A stretch of DNA of 64,000 nucleotides from Bin87 sp963666415 (GCA_963666415.2 CAXXPD010000003.1:3100001-3164000), one strand, 5' to 3'. Counted from the first letter of the stretch, positions 1-11,000 are shown. Notes: generated from the letters alone by a model not told the origin. Program-made: numbers and translations.

Positions 1-73
1 TTTGGATTCGGCGCTGATGATACCACGAGGCGATGGGTGGCGGGAGGGATGTCGCCCTCACCCTGGCCCTCTG

Positions 74-193
74 GCGTACCCACTTTGTCATTGCGAGCGT
101 AGCGTGGCAATCCCGTCGCCGGAGCAACGGCGGTTCGTCGACGTATGTTCATCCTCGTCGAGGCTGCCACGTCGCTACTCTCCTCGCAATGAA
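74..193. repeat. Short inverted-repeat element, copy 1 (GCGTACCCA family)
   Basis: Starts with GCGTACCCACTTTGTCATTG and ends near CCTCGCAATGA, so its inner ends are inverted repeats (TCATTGCGAG / CTCGCAATGA). The outer right end (AAGTGGGTACGC in other copies) is eroded here. The rest of bases 1-252 shows no supported gene. Related copies lie at 11495-11633, 20278-20436, 21845-22184 and 27362-27501. It is non-coding and MITE-like. Confidence 0.7.
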
Positions 194-252
194 AAAGTTG
201 GTTTGTCTGGGCACCCTGGCCTTGACACGGTGGGGGAGAGGGAGTCTGGTCC

Positions 253-834
253 TCACCTCCAGGACAAAGGGGGGTGGTTGAGAAGGGATGGCTTAGAAAA
301 TGATCTAAGGGCGCCGTGGTCGGATAGGGACTCCTGATCAAGCGTGGCACGTTTGTAGCACAGGCGCAGTGCCCCGTCGATGCGGCGCATCCGCACATCG
401 TAGCGGCCCACGTAGGGCGCTGACTCACCGGCGCGGAAGCGCCAGACCGCCACCGATGCGGTGGCCGCAATCTCGTCACCGTCCACCTCGGCAATCATCA
501 CGTTGCCGATGAACCGGCGCGTTCGCGACCAGGGATATTCGCGGTGCGCATGGCGGCTCTTCAGGCGTCCGACCCGGCCCACCATGCGAGAGTAATCGTC
601 GTCGATAAACACCATCCGGGTTTCGGGGTCCGCATCGGGCAGGTCGGTGGTCGGCACAATGTAGCGGGCATCGGCGATGTACAGCGTCAACCACGCGTCC
701 AGGTTCCAGTCGCCCAGGATACGGGCTTCCTGGTACAGCAGCTGTTCGACCTCGTGCTGCAGCAGCAGCGTTTCGGCGCTGGCGGGCAGACCCACAACCG
801 GGGCTGGAAACGGTGGTGTGAGTTCGGAGACCAT
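253..834 (-). CDS. Aromatic-ring-hydroxylating dioxygenase, beta (small) subunit
   Basis: A 193-residue protein resembling the small subunit of Rieske non-heme-iron ring-hydroxylating dioxygenases (SnoaL/NTF2-like fold). Recognisable features are the N-terminal EVEQLLYQEARILGDWNLDAW helix region, a central VFIDDDYSRMVGRVGRL segment, and the typical RTRRFIGNVMI strand. In the family this subunit is structural, packing in an alpha3beta3 hexamer, while the alpha subunit holds the catalytic metals. I start it at 834 because AAGGAG lies 9 bases upstream; an in-frame start at 897 would add 21 unlikely residues. It lies 91 bases downstream of the alpha-subunit gene on the same strand, so the two probably form one transcript. 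The substrate cannot be told from sequence. Confidence 0.85.
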   Translation of the reverse strand: MVSELTPPFPAPVVGLPASAETLLLQHEVEQLLYQEARILGDWNLDAWLTLYIADARYIVPTTDLPDADPETRMVFIDDDYSRMVGRVGRLKSRHAHREYPWSRTRRFIGNVMIAEVDGDEIAATASVAVWRFRAGESAPYVGRYDVRMRRIDGALRLCYKRATLDQESLSDHGALRSFSKPSLLNHPPLSWR

Positions 835-925
835 GTGGGGTTGCTCCTTGCAATGACGAAGGGCTCGGTTTTCACCCACGGCCGGATTCTCTCCCATCGA
901 AAGACGAGGATGGGTCGCCGGAGGA

Positions 926-2254
926 TCAGTCGTCGGCGGAGGCGGGTATTTCTGGGGACGGGGATACCTCCGGGATTTCGCCGGGGGTCACACCGCGTTC
1001 GTATTGTTCGGTGTACGGTTGACCCGCCACCAGCGATTGCCAGCGCCGCCAGAAGGTGCGCATCTGCAACTCGTCATTGCCCCGGGGTGAGCGGGTCATG
1101 CCGCGAGACAGGTCGGACCATTCGACGCCGCCGGAGCTGAACCCCAGCTGGCATGATTCCAGGGCCTCGGTGTCGTCGGGCGTGGCGAAACCGCCTGGCC
1201 CCAGGAAGGTCAGGAAGGAATCCAGACGGCGGCGCAGCAGGCTGCCAGTCTCGCCGGCCGGCACCATCTCCCAGGCGGTAACGTCCATGCCGGCGTGGCC
1301 CGTGGGCTGGAACACCCGGATGGTAACGGCCATGATGTCGTTGATGATGAGGTTGGGGAACACGAGGAGGTTGCGGGTCTTTTCGCACATCCGCAGCGCC
1401 TTGGTGCGACCGAAGCGAGCGATCAGGTCGTCCTTGATGCCCTGTATCTCAGGGCGGGCCGCATCGCCGAAATAGGGATGCCACATCGCGATTGGCCGCC
1501 CATATACCGAGTCGTTTTCGATGACCGCGTGGCCGTTGCCAAGGGCCCGCCCAAAACCCTTGCGGTCGGTTATCATGGCGGTTGCGCCTTGGGTCATGTA
1601 ATCGAATTAGGTCTGATGCGTGGGAATGGCGTGGTACCCGTCGATGCTGTTTTCGGTCAGCAGCTTCCAGTTGGCCTTGATGGTGTACCGGTTGGACCCC
1701 GCAATCACCTGCATACCGTCGACGGCCTGGTCGGCCACCAGGTCGAGATATTCGGCGGCCCCGGCCAGATACTCCCGCAGCGACACCGTTTCCTTGTCGA
1801 AGCAAACGAAGATGAAACCCCGGTAGCTGTCGTAGCGCGGCGACCGCAGCCCCAGCTCGGCGCGGTCGAAATCAGGGCCGTAGCCTTCGATATCGGGCAT
1901 CCCGATCAGTTCTCCGGACGTGTTGAAGCTCCAGGCGTGGTAGAAGCACTGGAATACCTGGGCATTGCCCTGGTCGGTGCGGCAGATGAGGGCGCCGCGG
2001 TGGGGGCAGGTGTTGTGGAACACCTGGAGCTGGCCGTCGCGGTTGTGCGCGAAGAACAACGGACGGTCCGCCACCACCCGACGGACGTAGTCGCCGGCAT
2101 TGGCCACCTCGGATTCGTGGCCGAGATACAGCCAGCAACGGTCGAAAATACGGCGTTGTTCCAGCTCGTAGATTTCCCGCGACACCATGCTGGAACGGTG
2201 TACCCTGAATTTGGCCTCGTCGGGCCGGTCGTAAACCACATTGCTGATTTCCAT
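926..2254 (-). pseudogene. Aromatic-ring-hydroxylating dioxygenase alpha subunit, in-frame TAA at 1607-1609
   Basis: Large catalytic subunit of a Rieske-type dioxygenase. The N-terminal part (2254-1610) has the Rieske [2Fe-2S] ligands C83/H85 (CPHRG) and C103/H106 (CFYH), and the mononuclear-iron motif ENSIDGYHAIPTH (D205, H208, H213). Codon 216, at 1607-1609, is TAA; the same frame then continues without a gap (FDYMTQGA...) to a stop at 926. The 442-codon total is normal for the family. Homologues usually read HQTYFDY here, so TAA probably replaces a Tyr codon (TAC or TAT). No frameshift is involved. Translation would stop just after the iron site, losing the C-terminal part of the catalytic domain. 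This is either a real nonsense mutation or a single-base error. AGGGAGC precedes the ATG. Confidence 0.85.
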
Positions 2255-2363
2255 GATGCTTTGCTCCCTGGCAGCGGCATGATTCCCGGTTGGTTTTGCC
2301 GGACGCGTGCCGGATGTCAGACGCGTGCCTGTCGTCGGATGCGTGCAGAATGGCGGTGGCTGG

Positions 2364-4127
2364 TCAGCGGGGGATGACCGGCAGCGTGATGTGCGACGGG
2401 TACTGAGCGGAATGATGGATAGTTTGTCGCGCCGACTCTAGCCGGGCGTCCACGCCGAGTGCTGCCCCCGTGTTCGGGTTGCGGTCGAAGCGCGGGAAGT
2501 TGCTGCTGGAAATGTCCACCCGGATGCGGTGGCCCGCCTTCACCACATGGCTGGTGGACCATAGGTCAATGTCGTATCGATACACCAGTCCCGGCGTAAT
2601 CGGTGAGGGCTCGCGGGCGGATGTTCGGTAGCGGGCCCGCACGATGCCATCCTGTAGATTGTGGGCGAAGCCATCGGGCCGGACATCCAGGAGTTTGGCG
2701 GTGAAATCGGTATCGGGCGCGGTGGTAGCAGCATACAGGGTAACCACGATGGGGCCCGTCAGCTCGGTGTCCGAGGCCACGGCCTCCGAGGTGTATACCA
2801 GCACGTCGGGTCGGTTTTCCGCCGGGGTCTGGTCGAACACGCCGTAGTCGATAATCAGCGTGTTGCCGCCCATTGTTGGCGCCGGATCGGTCGGGTCGTA
2901 GGTGAACTGGTCGGTGGGTTCGTCCGGCTCGGGCGGAAGGGTGGACAGGGTGCCGTCGCCAGCGAGGGTGTTCGCGTCTCCGCCGGAGTGGAGATACCAT
3001 CGGTTGTAGTGGGTGCGGGCGAGGGGCCATTCCTGCTCATCTCGCCACCGGTTATCGCCCATCACGAACAGTCGCACCGGAGCATCTTCCATGATGCCGG
3101 TTTCAATGTCCTTCAGCCAGTAATCATACCACCGCAGCATATAATCATGCAGTTCGATGGCCGCCTCCGAGCCGAAGTCGATATCGCCGGCGCCGCCCGT
3201 GGTGGGTTGCGTGAACGGCCGCAGGTGAGCCCAGGGGCCAATCAGCAGCTTCTGGTTGCGGCGCGCCAGTTCGTTGCCGCCATTTTGCTGGATGGCCTGG
3301 AATGCGTTCAGCGCGCCTTCCATGAAGATGTCGTACCAGGCTGTGATGTGGAGCATGGGGACGGTTACGTTGTTGGCCTGGCGCATCATGTTGATGGGCC
3401 ACCAGTAGGGGCCATCCAGTTCTTCGTCAAAGTATTCGTGGAAGTAGGGAGCGGCTTCCTTGAGCAGGTCAATCCAGTCGCGCAGCGGCAGGTGGCGATA
3501 CCACTGGTCGGACAGAGGCTGCCCAAAGTTGCCCGCTTCAATCACGTATTCGTCCATCTTGGCGAGCAGGTCTTCGCGGCCGGCGCGGGCCAGCGTGTTG
3601 CGCCCTTTCAGGATGGCGTAGGGCACCATCCAGCCCCACTCCATCGCGCCGCCGGTGTGATACACCCACGACTGGTGGAAGTCTGCCGACGCTGACACCG
3701 GCATCAGCGTTTCCAGATGAGGGGGCAGGGGATGGTCGCCGGCCAGCGTGTATTGGGTAGCGCCCAGATAACTCTGCCCGGTGGTGGCAACGCGTCCGTT
3801 TGACCACGGCTGGCGGGCCGCCCATTCAACGGTGTCGTAACCGTCCTGGGCTTCCTGGAACAACGGGTTGTACTCCCCTTCGGATTCAAACCGGCCTCGC
3901 ACGTCCTGGCTCAGCAGCACGTAGCCCTTGTGGGGAAAGAACCAGATGGAATGATCGGGGTTATCCAGGTAGCTGTTTTTGCCGTACGGGCCCCGATTGA
4001 TGATGACGGGAAACCGTCCCGGCGTGTCGGGTCGCACCACGTCGGTGGCGAGACGCACACCGTCCCGCATCGGAACCATCACGCTCGGTTCGCGTATAAC
4101 CTGATACTGCTGTCGTTGGGCGGTCAT
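2364..4127 (-). CDS. CocE/NonD family hydrolase (Xaa-Pro dipeptidyl-peptidase S15-like)
   Basis: A 587-residue alpha/beta hydrolase. The family cleaves acyl, ester or Xaa-Pro bonds; members include cocaine esterase and glutaryl-7-ACA acylase. The catalytic triad is visible: nucleophile Ser119 in GQSYLG, Asp266 in AWYDIF and His301 in GPWAH. An N-terminal RDGVRLATDVVRP strand and a C-terminal jelly-roll (X-Pro C-terminal domain, ending ISSSNFPRFDRNPNTG) complete the usual order. I start it at 4127 because GGGGAGG sits 8 bases upstream; a longer frame to 4196 lacks this. There is no signal peptide, so it is probably cytoplasmic. It lies 109 bases upstream of the dioxygenase alpha gene on the same strand and may share its transcript and catabolic role (inference). 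Confidence 0.88.
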   Translation of the reverse strand: MTAQRQQYQVIREPSVMVPMRDGVRLATDVVRPDTPGRFPVIINRGPYGKNSYLDNPDHSIWFFPHKGYVLLSQDVRGRFESEGEYNPLFQEAQDGYDTVEWAARQPWSNGRVATTGQSYLGATQYTLAGDHPLPPHLETLMPVSASADFHQSWVYHTGGAMEWGWMVPYAILKGRNTLARAGREDLLAKMDEYVIEAGNFGQPLSDQWYRHLPLRDWIDLLKEAAPYFHEYFDEELDGPYWWPINMMRQANNVTVPMLHITAWYDIFMEGALNAFQAIQQNGGNELARRNQKLLIGPWAHLRPFTQPTTGGAGDIDFGSEAAIELHDYMLRWYDYWLKDIETGIMEDAPVRLFVMGDNRWRDEQEWPLARTHYNRWYLHSGGDANTLAGDGTLSTLPPEPDEPTDQFTYDPTDPAPTMGGNTLIIDYGVFDQTPAENRPDVLVYTSEAVASDTELTGPIVVTLYAATTAPDTDFTAKLLDVRPDGFAHNLQDGIVRARYRTSAREPSPITPGLVYRYDIDLWSTSHVVKAGHRIRVDISSSNFPRFDRNPNTGAALGVDARLESARQTIHHSAQYPSHITLPVIPR

Positions 4128-4296
4128 GCGGATAGCCTCCCCGGGCCAGCCGACTCTGCGGGCCGGCGGCAACTTGCCGCCACGATACCCGTCCAACGGT
4201 ACAGCGTCAACAAACCTCCCCCGTCGGCGCGAGGCTGCCAGTGCGCGTTAACAACTACCGTCATCCCCGCGAGCCCAGGGTTGTGGCGGGCCCGCT

Positions 4297-4455
4297 CCCT
4301 CTCCCTTGATGGGAGAGGGCTGGGGTGAGGGTGAAAATCTCAGATGGGAGAGGGCTGGGGCGAGGGTGAAAATCCCATCCAGATCCTGTCTATTGTGTCC
4401 ATCCATGCCAATTACTCTGCGTAACATTTAAACGTAACACAAAGTGGGTACGCGC
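4297..4455. repeat. Paired CTCTCCC...GGGAGAGG palindromes and a GGGTACGCG remnant
   Basis: The 334-base gap between the hydrolase and addA holds two direct copies of a palindromic unit built on CTCCC-TTGAT-GGGAG followed by GGGCTGGGG(T/C)GAGGGTG. At 4443-4455 there is a lone AAGTGGGTACGCGCG, matching the right end of the GCGTACCCA element family. No gene is seen. The palindrome could fold in RNA, but no terminator function can be shown. Confidence 0.6.
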
Positions 4456-4461
4456 GAGGCT

Positions 4462-7400
4462 CTAGAAAGCGCCGCCGATCATCAGCGCGGGCAGCTGCCC
4501 AATCAGATTCGGAATGTCCTCGATAACCTGCACGCTGTCGATCCGCAGGAACAGGAACTTGACCGCGCTCACCCTGAGCCCCGTAGCACGCTCCACCGCC
4601 GCAGCGTAGGCCGCGCCCTGGTATTTGTAGTGGCTCATTCGCGATGCCACGTCGGATTCCGAGCGCACCTCATCCGATTTGTAGTCGAGAATCACCAGCT
4701 CGCCGGCTGCGTCTTCGTACAGCAGGTCGATGATGCCCTCTATGACTACCGGCCCTCGGCTGGTATCCACCGGAGCGGCCACCGGCAGTTCCGGCCACCG
4801 CCGATGCGCTCGCAGGGCGGCCACCACCTCCGGATTGCGCAGCGTCCGCTCGACCAACGCAACCACTTCGTCCCGACGGGTTGGCACATCCTGGGCGGCG
4901 GCGTGCACGTTGGCGAGGCGAACGATGTCGTGATGCCGCGCGGCCAACAGCGCATCCAGGTCCGCGTCGCCGGGCAGCGGCAGTTGTGGCGAAAGTTCTT
5001 CGACCACACCCTGCAACACTGCGTGGACGGCGCTGCCGAATGCAGTTCCGCCGCGGCCCTTGCGCCAGGGTTGTTCCGGGTCCGGCTCGCCTTCCTTGTC
5101 CTCTATTTCGGCAAACGCCGCCGGTTCCGCGAGGGTCGCCGGCTGATGCACACCGGGCACGTCCCCAGCGGGCACGTTGCCATCCGCAGCCGCGCCCTGT
5201 CTCGCCAGCCAGGTTGCGGTTACGGCCTGTTGCACCGACCTGCTGCGGATGGTCGCGGTTCGCTCCGTCTGCCAGGCCGCAGCGTCGTAGGGCGGCAACG
5301 ATGGCGCCGCCGCCACGGTCTGGGACGATGCGAACGCGATGCTCGCACCGTCATCCGGGGGCAGCGCGGTGTGGGGCAGGCCGGCCGGCAACCCAACCAG
5401 GGCAGCCGCCTGGTCGGCGTCCCATGCGTCGGGTTCTGAACGGTCGGCGTAGTACAGGCTGACCAGCAGGTGGTCGCGGGCGCGGGTGGCTGCCACGTAG
5501 GCCAGGCGGGTTTTTTCGGCGCGGGCGTGCCTTTTTTCCTCGTCCTCTACCCGCGCGTACCCGCCAGTGCGCACCGGGGCGGCATTCCGGTTGCTGGCAT
5601 TCACCTCAAGCGTGTCAGATTCGGAGTTGAACAGCACCCGTTCCGGTGGTCTCGGGCGTGCAGCGATGTCGAGGTCTTGCAGAATGACGATGGGAAACTC
5701 CAGCCCTTTGGCCGAGTGCATGGTCATAATCCGCACCGCGTCGTCGTCCGATTCCGGGACCGCGGTCTCCGTGATGCGCGAGTGTTCGTCGCGCTGGTGG
5801 TTGGCCCACCGGATGAACTGGTGCAAATTCCAGGATGATTGGCCCACGGTGTCGGGACTGGTGGCTTCCAGGCTGCGCGCCTGCTCGATAATGAACTGCC
5901 GGCGTCGCCAGATTTCCCGGGCCCGGTATTCAGCGAGGTCCAGTTCTTCCAACCGTCGTTCTCGTACAAACTCACTGATCAGAGCGGCCACGGTGAGCGA
6001 TTGGCGACGACCGTGATAGTCGCGCAACACTTCCATCGCTGCCCACACCGGGGACACCGCCAGCAGGCGCTGCCGTCGTTCTGACTGTTGCTGGCGCTGC
6101 CCAGCCCCGTCCAGCGGAACCGACAGGTAATCCCACGGGCCACCGGCATCTCTCCAGCGCAACAGGTCGGCATCGGAGCAGGCGAATGCCGGAGAGCGCA
6201 GCGCCGCCGCCACGCAAATTGCGTCGGTGGGGTCGTCGATGGCTTGCAGACAATTGAGCAGATCCTGCACTTCCTGGGTATCAAACAGCAACGAACCACC
6301 CTCGATGCGATAAGGTATGCCGGCAGCGTCCAGCTCCCATTGCAGGATGCCCAACCCGGTGCGTTCGCGAATCAGGATGCAAACGTCGCGCCGGCCGGCC
6401 GGGCGCGTTTGACGGGTGGACTGGTCGTAAACTTGCCGGCGCTGGTCGCCATCGGAGACGCTGGCGGCGATCAACCGGGCGATGTGTTGCGATCGCATCC
6501 GGCGCATGGCGGCGGCTCCCAAAACGGGACCGCCGAACACGGTCACCGAACCCAGCGACGGCTGCTGAATCGCGGCGTGCGCCGCCAGCGGCAGGTATTC
6601 CGCCTGCACGGGTGGCGCCTTGTCGTCGGCTTCAACCATGATTTGCGAGAAGGTGGCATTGACCCAATCCAGCACCCGTTGCTGCGACCGCCGGTTCTCG
6701 GTGAGGGTCAATTCCTGCAGCTGCCCGCCGGCTTTCACCCTGGCGGTGATGCTCACGTCTGCGCCGGGAAAACGATAAATGCTCTGCTTGGAATCGCCGA
6801 CGAGGAACAGCTTGCCCGTCGACAGGGGCAGGGTGTGCCACGGTTGATGGATTACGTCGGCGTCGGGCGCGGCGGCCAGGTAGAAGGCGATTTCGGCCTG
6901 CAGCGGGTCGGTGTCCTGGAATTCGTCAATCAGTATGTGGGAGTATTTGCGCTGGAAATGGTGGCGGGCGGCGGCGTTGTCCCGCAAAATGTCGCGCGCC
7001 CAAACCAGCAGGTCGGTGAAGGTAACGACGCCGTCGCTTTTGCGCTCTGCCTCGTACTCCACCGCGAATTGCGCTCGCAGGCTGCGGAGCAAAATGGCCA
7101 GGGCGGAGGCGCGCACCGTTTCCTGGAAGGCCCGCCCGCTTTCCCGGAAGTTATCCCTGACGGCTTTGGTGTTGATGGTCCAGTTTTTCTGCGCCCCAAC
7201 GTTGTTGGCAAAGTCTACGGGTGCCCCCTGCTCCAAAACCTGGGCCGCTGCCGGAGGGTCGTCGGCCACCTGACTCACCGCTTCCACGGTGGCAATTGCT
7301 CCCGCAAGCTGCTGGTACAGACGGTCGGATGGATCGTCGCAGCCGGCAATCAACTCTTGCAATCCCTCCAGGGTTTGCTGGACGACCGGCGCGAGGTCGT

Positions 7401-8064
7401 AATGCTGGACAGCGTGGTCGGCCCGCAGTTTTTCGTAGTGCTCGTTGAACGCCCGGGCGATACCCTGCCAGCGTGCGACGCCGATGTTGGCGCTCACCAG
7501 GTAACGCAGGGTGTTTTGCAGCTCAGCCGGAACATCGGCGCCGTTCCCCAGCGCCCACTCCAGCCAACTGTCCCACTGCTCGTCGAACCGTTGGGATGCG
7601 GCCAGAGCGTCCAGCTGCAGCCAGCCCGGGGGCAGACCGACGTCCATCGGACGCTCGCGAAGCAGCTGGCCGGCAAAGCTGTGGATGGTTTGTATCGTGG
7701 CCTGGTCCAGTTCCTCTATCGCTACCGTGAGCCGTTCCCGCTCGTCGTGGGACAGGGGTAACAGCAGGTCGCCATCGTTATCGTCATGGGTGGCGTCCAG
7801 CAGCTGTTCCATGCGGGGGCGGATACGCTCGGACAGCTCGGCGGCGGCGGTCTCGGTGAAGGTAATGGCGACTATATGCTCCATGCGCGCGCCGCCGTGC
7901 TCCGGGCCCGCCTTCACCAGCGCGATCACCCGGCTGACCAGCGCATAGGTTTTGCCGGTGCCAGCGCCGGCTTCTACGATGAAATTGGAGTCCAGGTTGC
8001 ATACGATGCGGCGCGCCGTGGTGTCGTCGGGCGACCCCGGTGCCCGGTTGTCAGAAGTCGCCAT
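4462..8064 (-). CDS. addA: UvrD/REP-type helicase-nuclease, AddA-like
   Basis: A 1200-residue superfamily-1 helicase with a C-terminal RecB-type nuclease, the architecture of AddA/RecB subunits that process double-strand breaks for RecA loading. Visible motifs in order: Walker A EAGAGTGKT (residues 31-39), motif II LIDEFQDTDP (about residue 375), GDSKQSIYRFPGAD, the TMHSAKGLEFP motif V, VAATRARDHL motif VI, then a nuclease domain with GSAVHAVLQ, GIIDLL...ILDYKSD (acidic and Lys residues of PD-(D/E)XK) and the YQGAAYAAAV QxxxY-type box. Length matches AddA (about 1230). Its start overlaps the end of the addB-like gene by 14 bases, implying translational coupling and a complex of the two products. 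ADP/ATP and nuclease residues look intact. Confidence 0.9.
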   Translation of the reverse strand: MATSDNRAPGSPDDTTARRIVCNLDSNFIVEAGAGTGKTYALVSRVIALVKAGPEHGGARMEHIVAITFTETAAAELSERIRPRMEQLLDATHDDNDGDLLLPLSHDERERLTVAIEELDQATIQTIHSFAGQLLRERPMDVGLPPGWLQLDALAASQRFDEQWDSWLEWALGNGADVPAELQNTLRYLVSANIGVARWQGIARAFNEHYEKLRADHAVQHYDLAPVVQQTLEGLQELIAGCDDPSDRLYQQLAGAIATVEAVSQVADDPPAAAQVLEQGAPVDFANNVGAQKNWTINTKAVRDNFRESGRAFQETVRASALAILLRSLRAQFAVEYEAERKSDGVVTFTDLLVWARDILRDNAAARHHFQRKYSHILIDEFQDTDPLQAEIAFYLAAAPDADVIHQPWHTLPLSTGKLFLVGDSKQSIYRFPGADVSITARVKAGGQLQELTLTENRRSQQRVLDWVNATFSQIMVEADDKAPPVQAEYLPLAAHAAIQQPSLGSVTVFGGPVLGAAAMRRMRSQHIARLIAASVSDGDQRRQVYDQSTRQTRPAGRRDVCILIRERTGLGILQWELDAAGIPYRIEGGSLLFDTQEVQDLLNCLQAIDDPTDAICVAAALRSPAFACSDADLLRWRDAGGPWDYLSVPLDGAGQRQQQSERRQRLLAVSPVWAAMEVLRDYHGRRQSLTVAALISEFVRERRLEELDLAEYRAREIWRRRQFIIEQARSLEATSPDTVGQSSWNLHQFIRWANHQRDEHSRITETAVPESDDDAVRIMTMHSAKGLEFPIVILQDLDIAARPRPPERVLFNSESDTLEVNASNRNAAPVRTGGYARVEDEEKRHARAEKTRLAYVAATRARDHLLVSLYYADRSEPDAWDADQAAALVGLPAGLPHTALPPDDGASIAFASSQTVAAAPSLPPYDAAAWQTERTATIRSRSVQQAVTATWLARQGAAADGNVPAGDVPGVHQPATLAEPAAFAEIEDKEGEPDPEQPWRKGRGGTAFGSAVHAVLQGVVEELSPQLPLPGDADLDALLAARHHDIVRLANVHAAAQDVPTRRDEVVALVERTLRNPEVVAALRAHRRWPELPVAAPVDTSRGPVVIEGIIDLLYEDAAGELVILDYKSDEVRSESDVASRMSHYKYQGAAYAAAVERATGLRVSAVKFLFLRIDSVQVIEDIPNLIGQLPALMIGGAF

Positions 8065-11000
8065 CTGTATTGTCCTGGTCGTCGTCGGGTGACTGGTCGA
8101 GGCCCTTCAATGCGTTAAATCGCTGGACATCGGGGTCATTCTGGCGTTTGTTCTCCCAGGTGTAGTAGCGCCGCACCGGGCACAGGCGGTTGAAGTTGCA
8201 GAACTGGCAGTTTCCGCCCCGGCCTCCGTCGCTATCCGGAGCGGCCGGGAAGATGCCTCGGCGGGCCGTTCCGACGATGGCGGACAGCGTGGCGTGAAAC
8301 TCCTCCGCATTCTCCACCGTGTTGGTGTACGGATCGCTGCCGAGGGGCCTGCTCTGGTCGAGCGGGAAACAGTAGGAAGCCTCGGCCGGCAGGTTGGAGT
8401 GCAGCGTTTCCGCCGCCGCCAGGTAGATGGGAAGTTGCAGGGCCGTCCCGTTGCCAACGGAGTATTTGGGCCGCCCGCCCTGCGTTCCCACGAGGTAATT
8501 TCCGGGAGCGCCGGTCTTGAAATCGCGGACGCGCACCGAGTCGGGCAGCACGTCCAGACGGTCAATTGCGCCCCGGAACCACACGTCGCCCAGGCCGGGC
8601 ACCGCCACGCAGATTTCGCCGACGCCGGTGCCCGGCCCGAAATTCACCTCGGCATCCGACGCCACCGAACCCACATCGCCGAGCCATTCCGTTTCGGCGG
8701 CGAACAACCCCGCCAGCCGCTCGCGGATGGTCGCTTTCTGTATTTCCCAAAGCAGGTGGTAGCCGGTAATGCCCTGTTGTTCGGCGGCGGCGAACTCGTC
8801 GACGGCCACCGCCAGCAGGGTTTCCAGGTCCCGGGCCGGCGCGCCGACGAATCGCTCCAGTATCCGGTGCACCAGCGAGCCCCGGTCCAGCGCTGATATT
8901 TCCTCCGATTCCGCCTCGGGCAGCCCCTCCAGTCCCAGACTGCGAGCGAGGAAATACTGATACGGACAGCGCGCCCACATTTCCAGGCGGCTGGCTGAAA
9001 CGGGTTGTTCGCGCGTACCAAGGGCCATCATCCGTGGTACATCTTCACCCAACCGGCCATCCCACTCGGTGAGGAAATTGCTGCGTCGCGCCAGCCGGCC
9101 TTCCAGCGCACGAACCAGCCGGATTTCCTGATGCAACGCCGGGTGTGCAGCGAGGGTGAGCGGCGGGTGCGCTATCAGGTGCATCAGGTTGTAATCCGCG
9201 CCGTCGGCCGGCTGGATCGTGGGCGTATGCCCGTTCGCGTGTGCGGACAGTTGCCTCAATCCCGATTCGCGGGACGGAATCACGGTGAGCCACGGCCTGG
9301 CATCGCTGTAGGCGGTCAGGGTCTCGTAGGTGAGACGCTCCGGATGGCCGGCGGCGTGATGCAGCCCGTTGGCCGCTTCGGTGAGCCAGCGCGACGGGTG
9401 GGCCGCGTAGTGCTGCTCGCGCACCGCCGGGTAACACAACACGGCCTCGTCCGCAGCAGCCATTGCGCCCAGGAAATCGTAGCGCTCCAGGGCGGTGTCA
9501 TGCCGCAGCCGGGCAGCATCGTCGTGCAACCACGGATTGGAGCGAGGGCGGGGCGGAAACTCCCGCTCAATCATGCCCACCGCGTACACCGTCTGATAAC
9601 GAGTGCCGACGATGCCGGCGGGCGGGCCGATGTACACGCCGGCGCCCACCGGTCGACCCCGGTCGGAAACCGGGGTTTCCAGCGATTCGTAGATGGTCTC
9701 CTGCAAAACCCGGATACTGTAGTCCGTGTCCCACTCGGCGAGATTCGCCAGGGCGTCCACCGCATCTTCGATCCTTTGGTTGTCGTCCCGCTGGCCCGGT
9801 TCGCGCCACAGGTAATCGTCGAACACCTGCTTTAGCAGCGCCGCCACCGATTCCCAGGACGCGTCTGGCGGGTTGGCGAGTTCGCGCAGCCGCCAGGCGA
9901 GACTGGTGACGAAACGGGACAGCTCGTCGGCGAGGTGGCGGTCGCGCTGCAATTGCGGGTGTTCGCCAGCGGCGTCGCCAGCGGATGTGTTGACACCAGC
10001 GTAGTGGGCTACCCGACGTTGCTGCTGGTCGACGTGGGCTTTCAGCCGGCTGGTCCACTGCGCTGCTGGGCCGTTGGCGCGGGTGGCGCGGGCCAATTGC
10101 GCCCAACCCGCCGCTGGTGTGGTGCGCCACCGGGCCGGCCCATCGCCGGCGGTCGGTCGCGTCTGGTACTTCACCGGAGCGGAGGTTAGCCAGTCGATGA
10201 GCCGTTCGCGATCGATGTTGTCGTTGGTTTCCGGACCGCCCGCCACAGCCAGGTCCACCAGGCCCAACAGCAGCCGACCCGGCAGCGTGTCAGCCAGGGT
10301 GCGGCGCTCCAGCCCGGCGAAAGGGATGCCGGCGAAGGTCAGTTCCTGGCGCAACAGGCTCGCGTAGGGAGCAATCTGCCGATGCACGATGGCCGTGCGG
10401 TAGAACGGCGTACCGTCTGCGTCCGACACGATCTGCCGCACCACCGCCCGCACCTCCTCCGTGGGGTCGGTAGCCGCCACGATGGACAGCGTGCCGGCAT
10501 CTGCTTTTTGTTGCAACGGATGCTGCCATTGCAATGGGTGCTGCCTTTGCAATGGGTGCTGTGATTGCAGTGGTTGCTGTAAATGATGCCGATCGGCCTG
10601 GTCCGAGATGCCGGCGTCCGGTGCGCCCAGGACGGTCGCCAGTTCGACGACGGGCGCGTCGGCATCCGCATCGTTGGTCAAACCGATAATCACTTGGCAC
10701 AGATCCTTGTCCAGCAGAGCGCGAACCAGTCGCATTTCGGGTGCGGCAAACCGACGGGGCAGGTAGTAGATGGTGGCAGGTATGTCTCCTGACGACCAAT
10801 GGCTATCGACGGCAACGGCGGCCAGCTCGGGCAGCTCGCCGCGTGTGTAGTAGCCTCGTCCTCGCAGCAGCGCCCGGTATTCGCCGAACAGCTTCTCGAT
10901 GTCGAGCGGCGTTGAGTCCAGGAACGCAGCGCCTGTTGACGCGTCGGCGCCGTCGGGTCGCGGGCGTTCCTGCATCTCGCGGAAAGCGGCGGCAATGGAC

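Noticed and set aside
6088..7761. Long open frame (557 codons) on the plus strand opposite addA
   Set aside because: It is a compositional shadow of the high-GC addA gene; its translation has no domain logic, while the minus strand has all helicase motifs. The same applies to 1295-2377, 2661-3695, 4444-5439 and 25600-26946.
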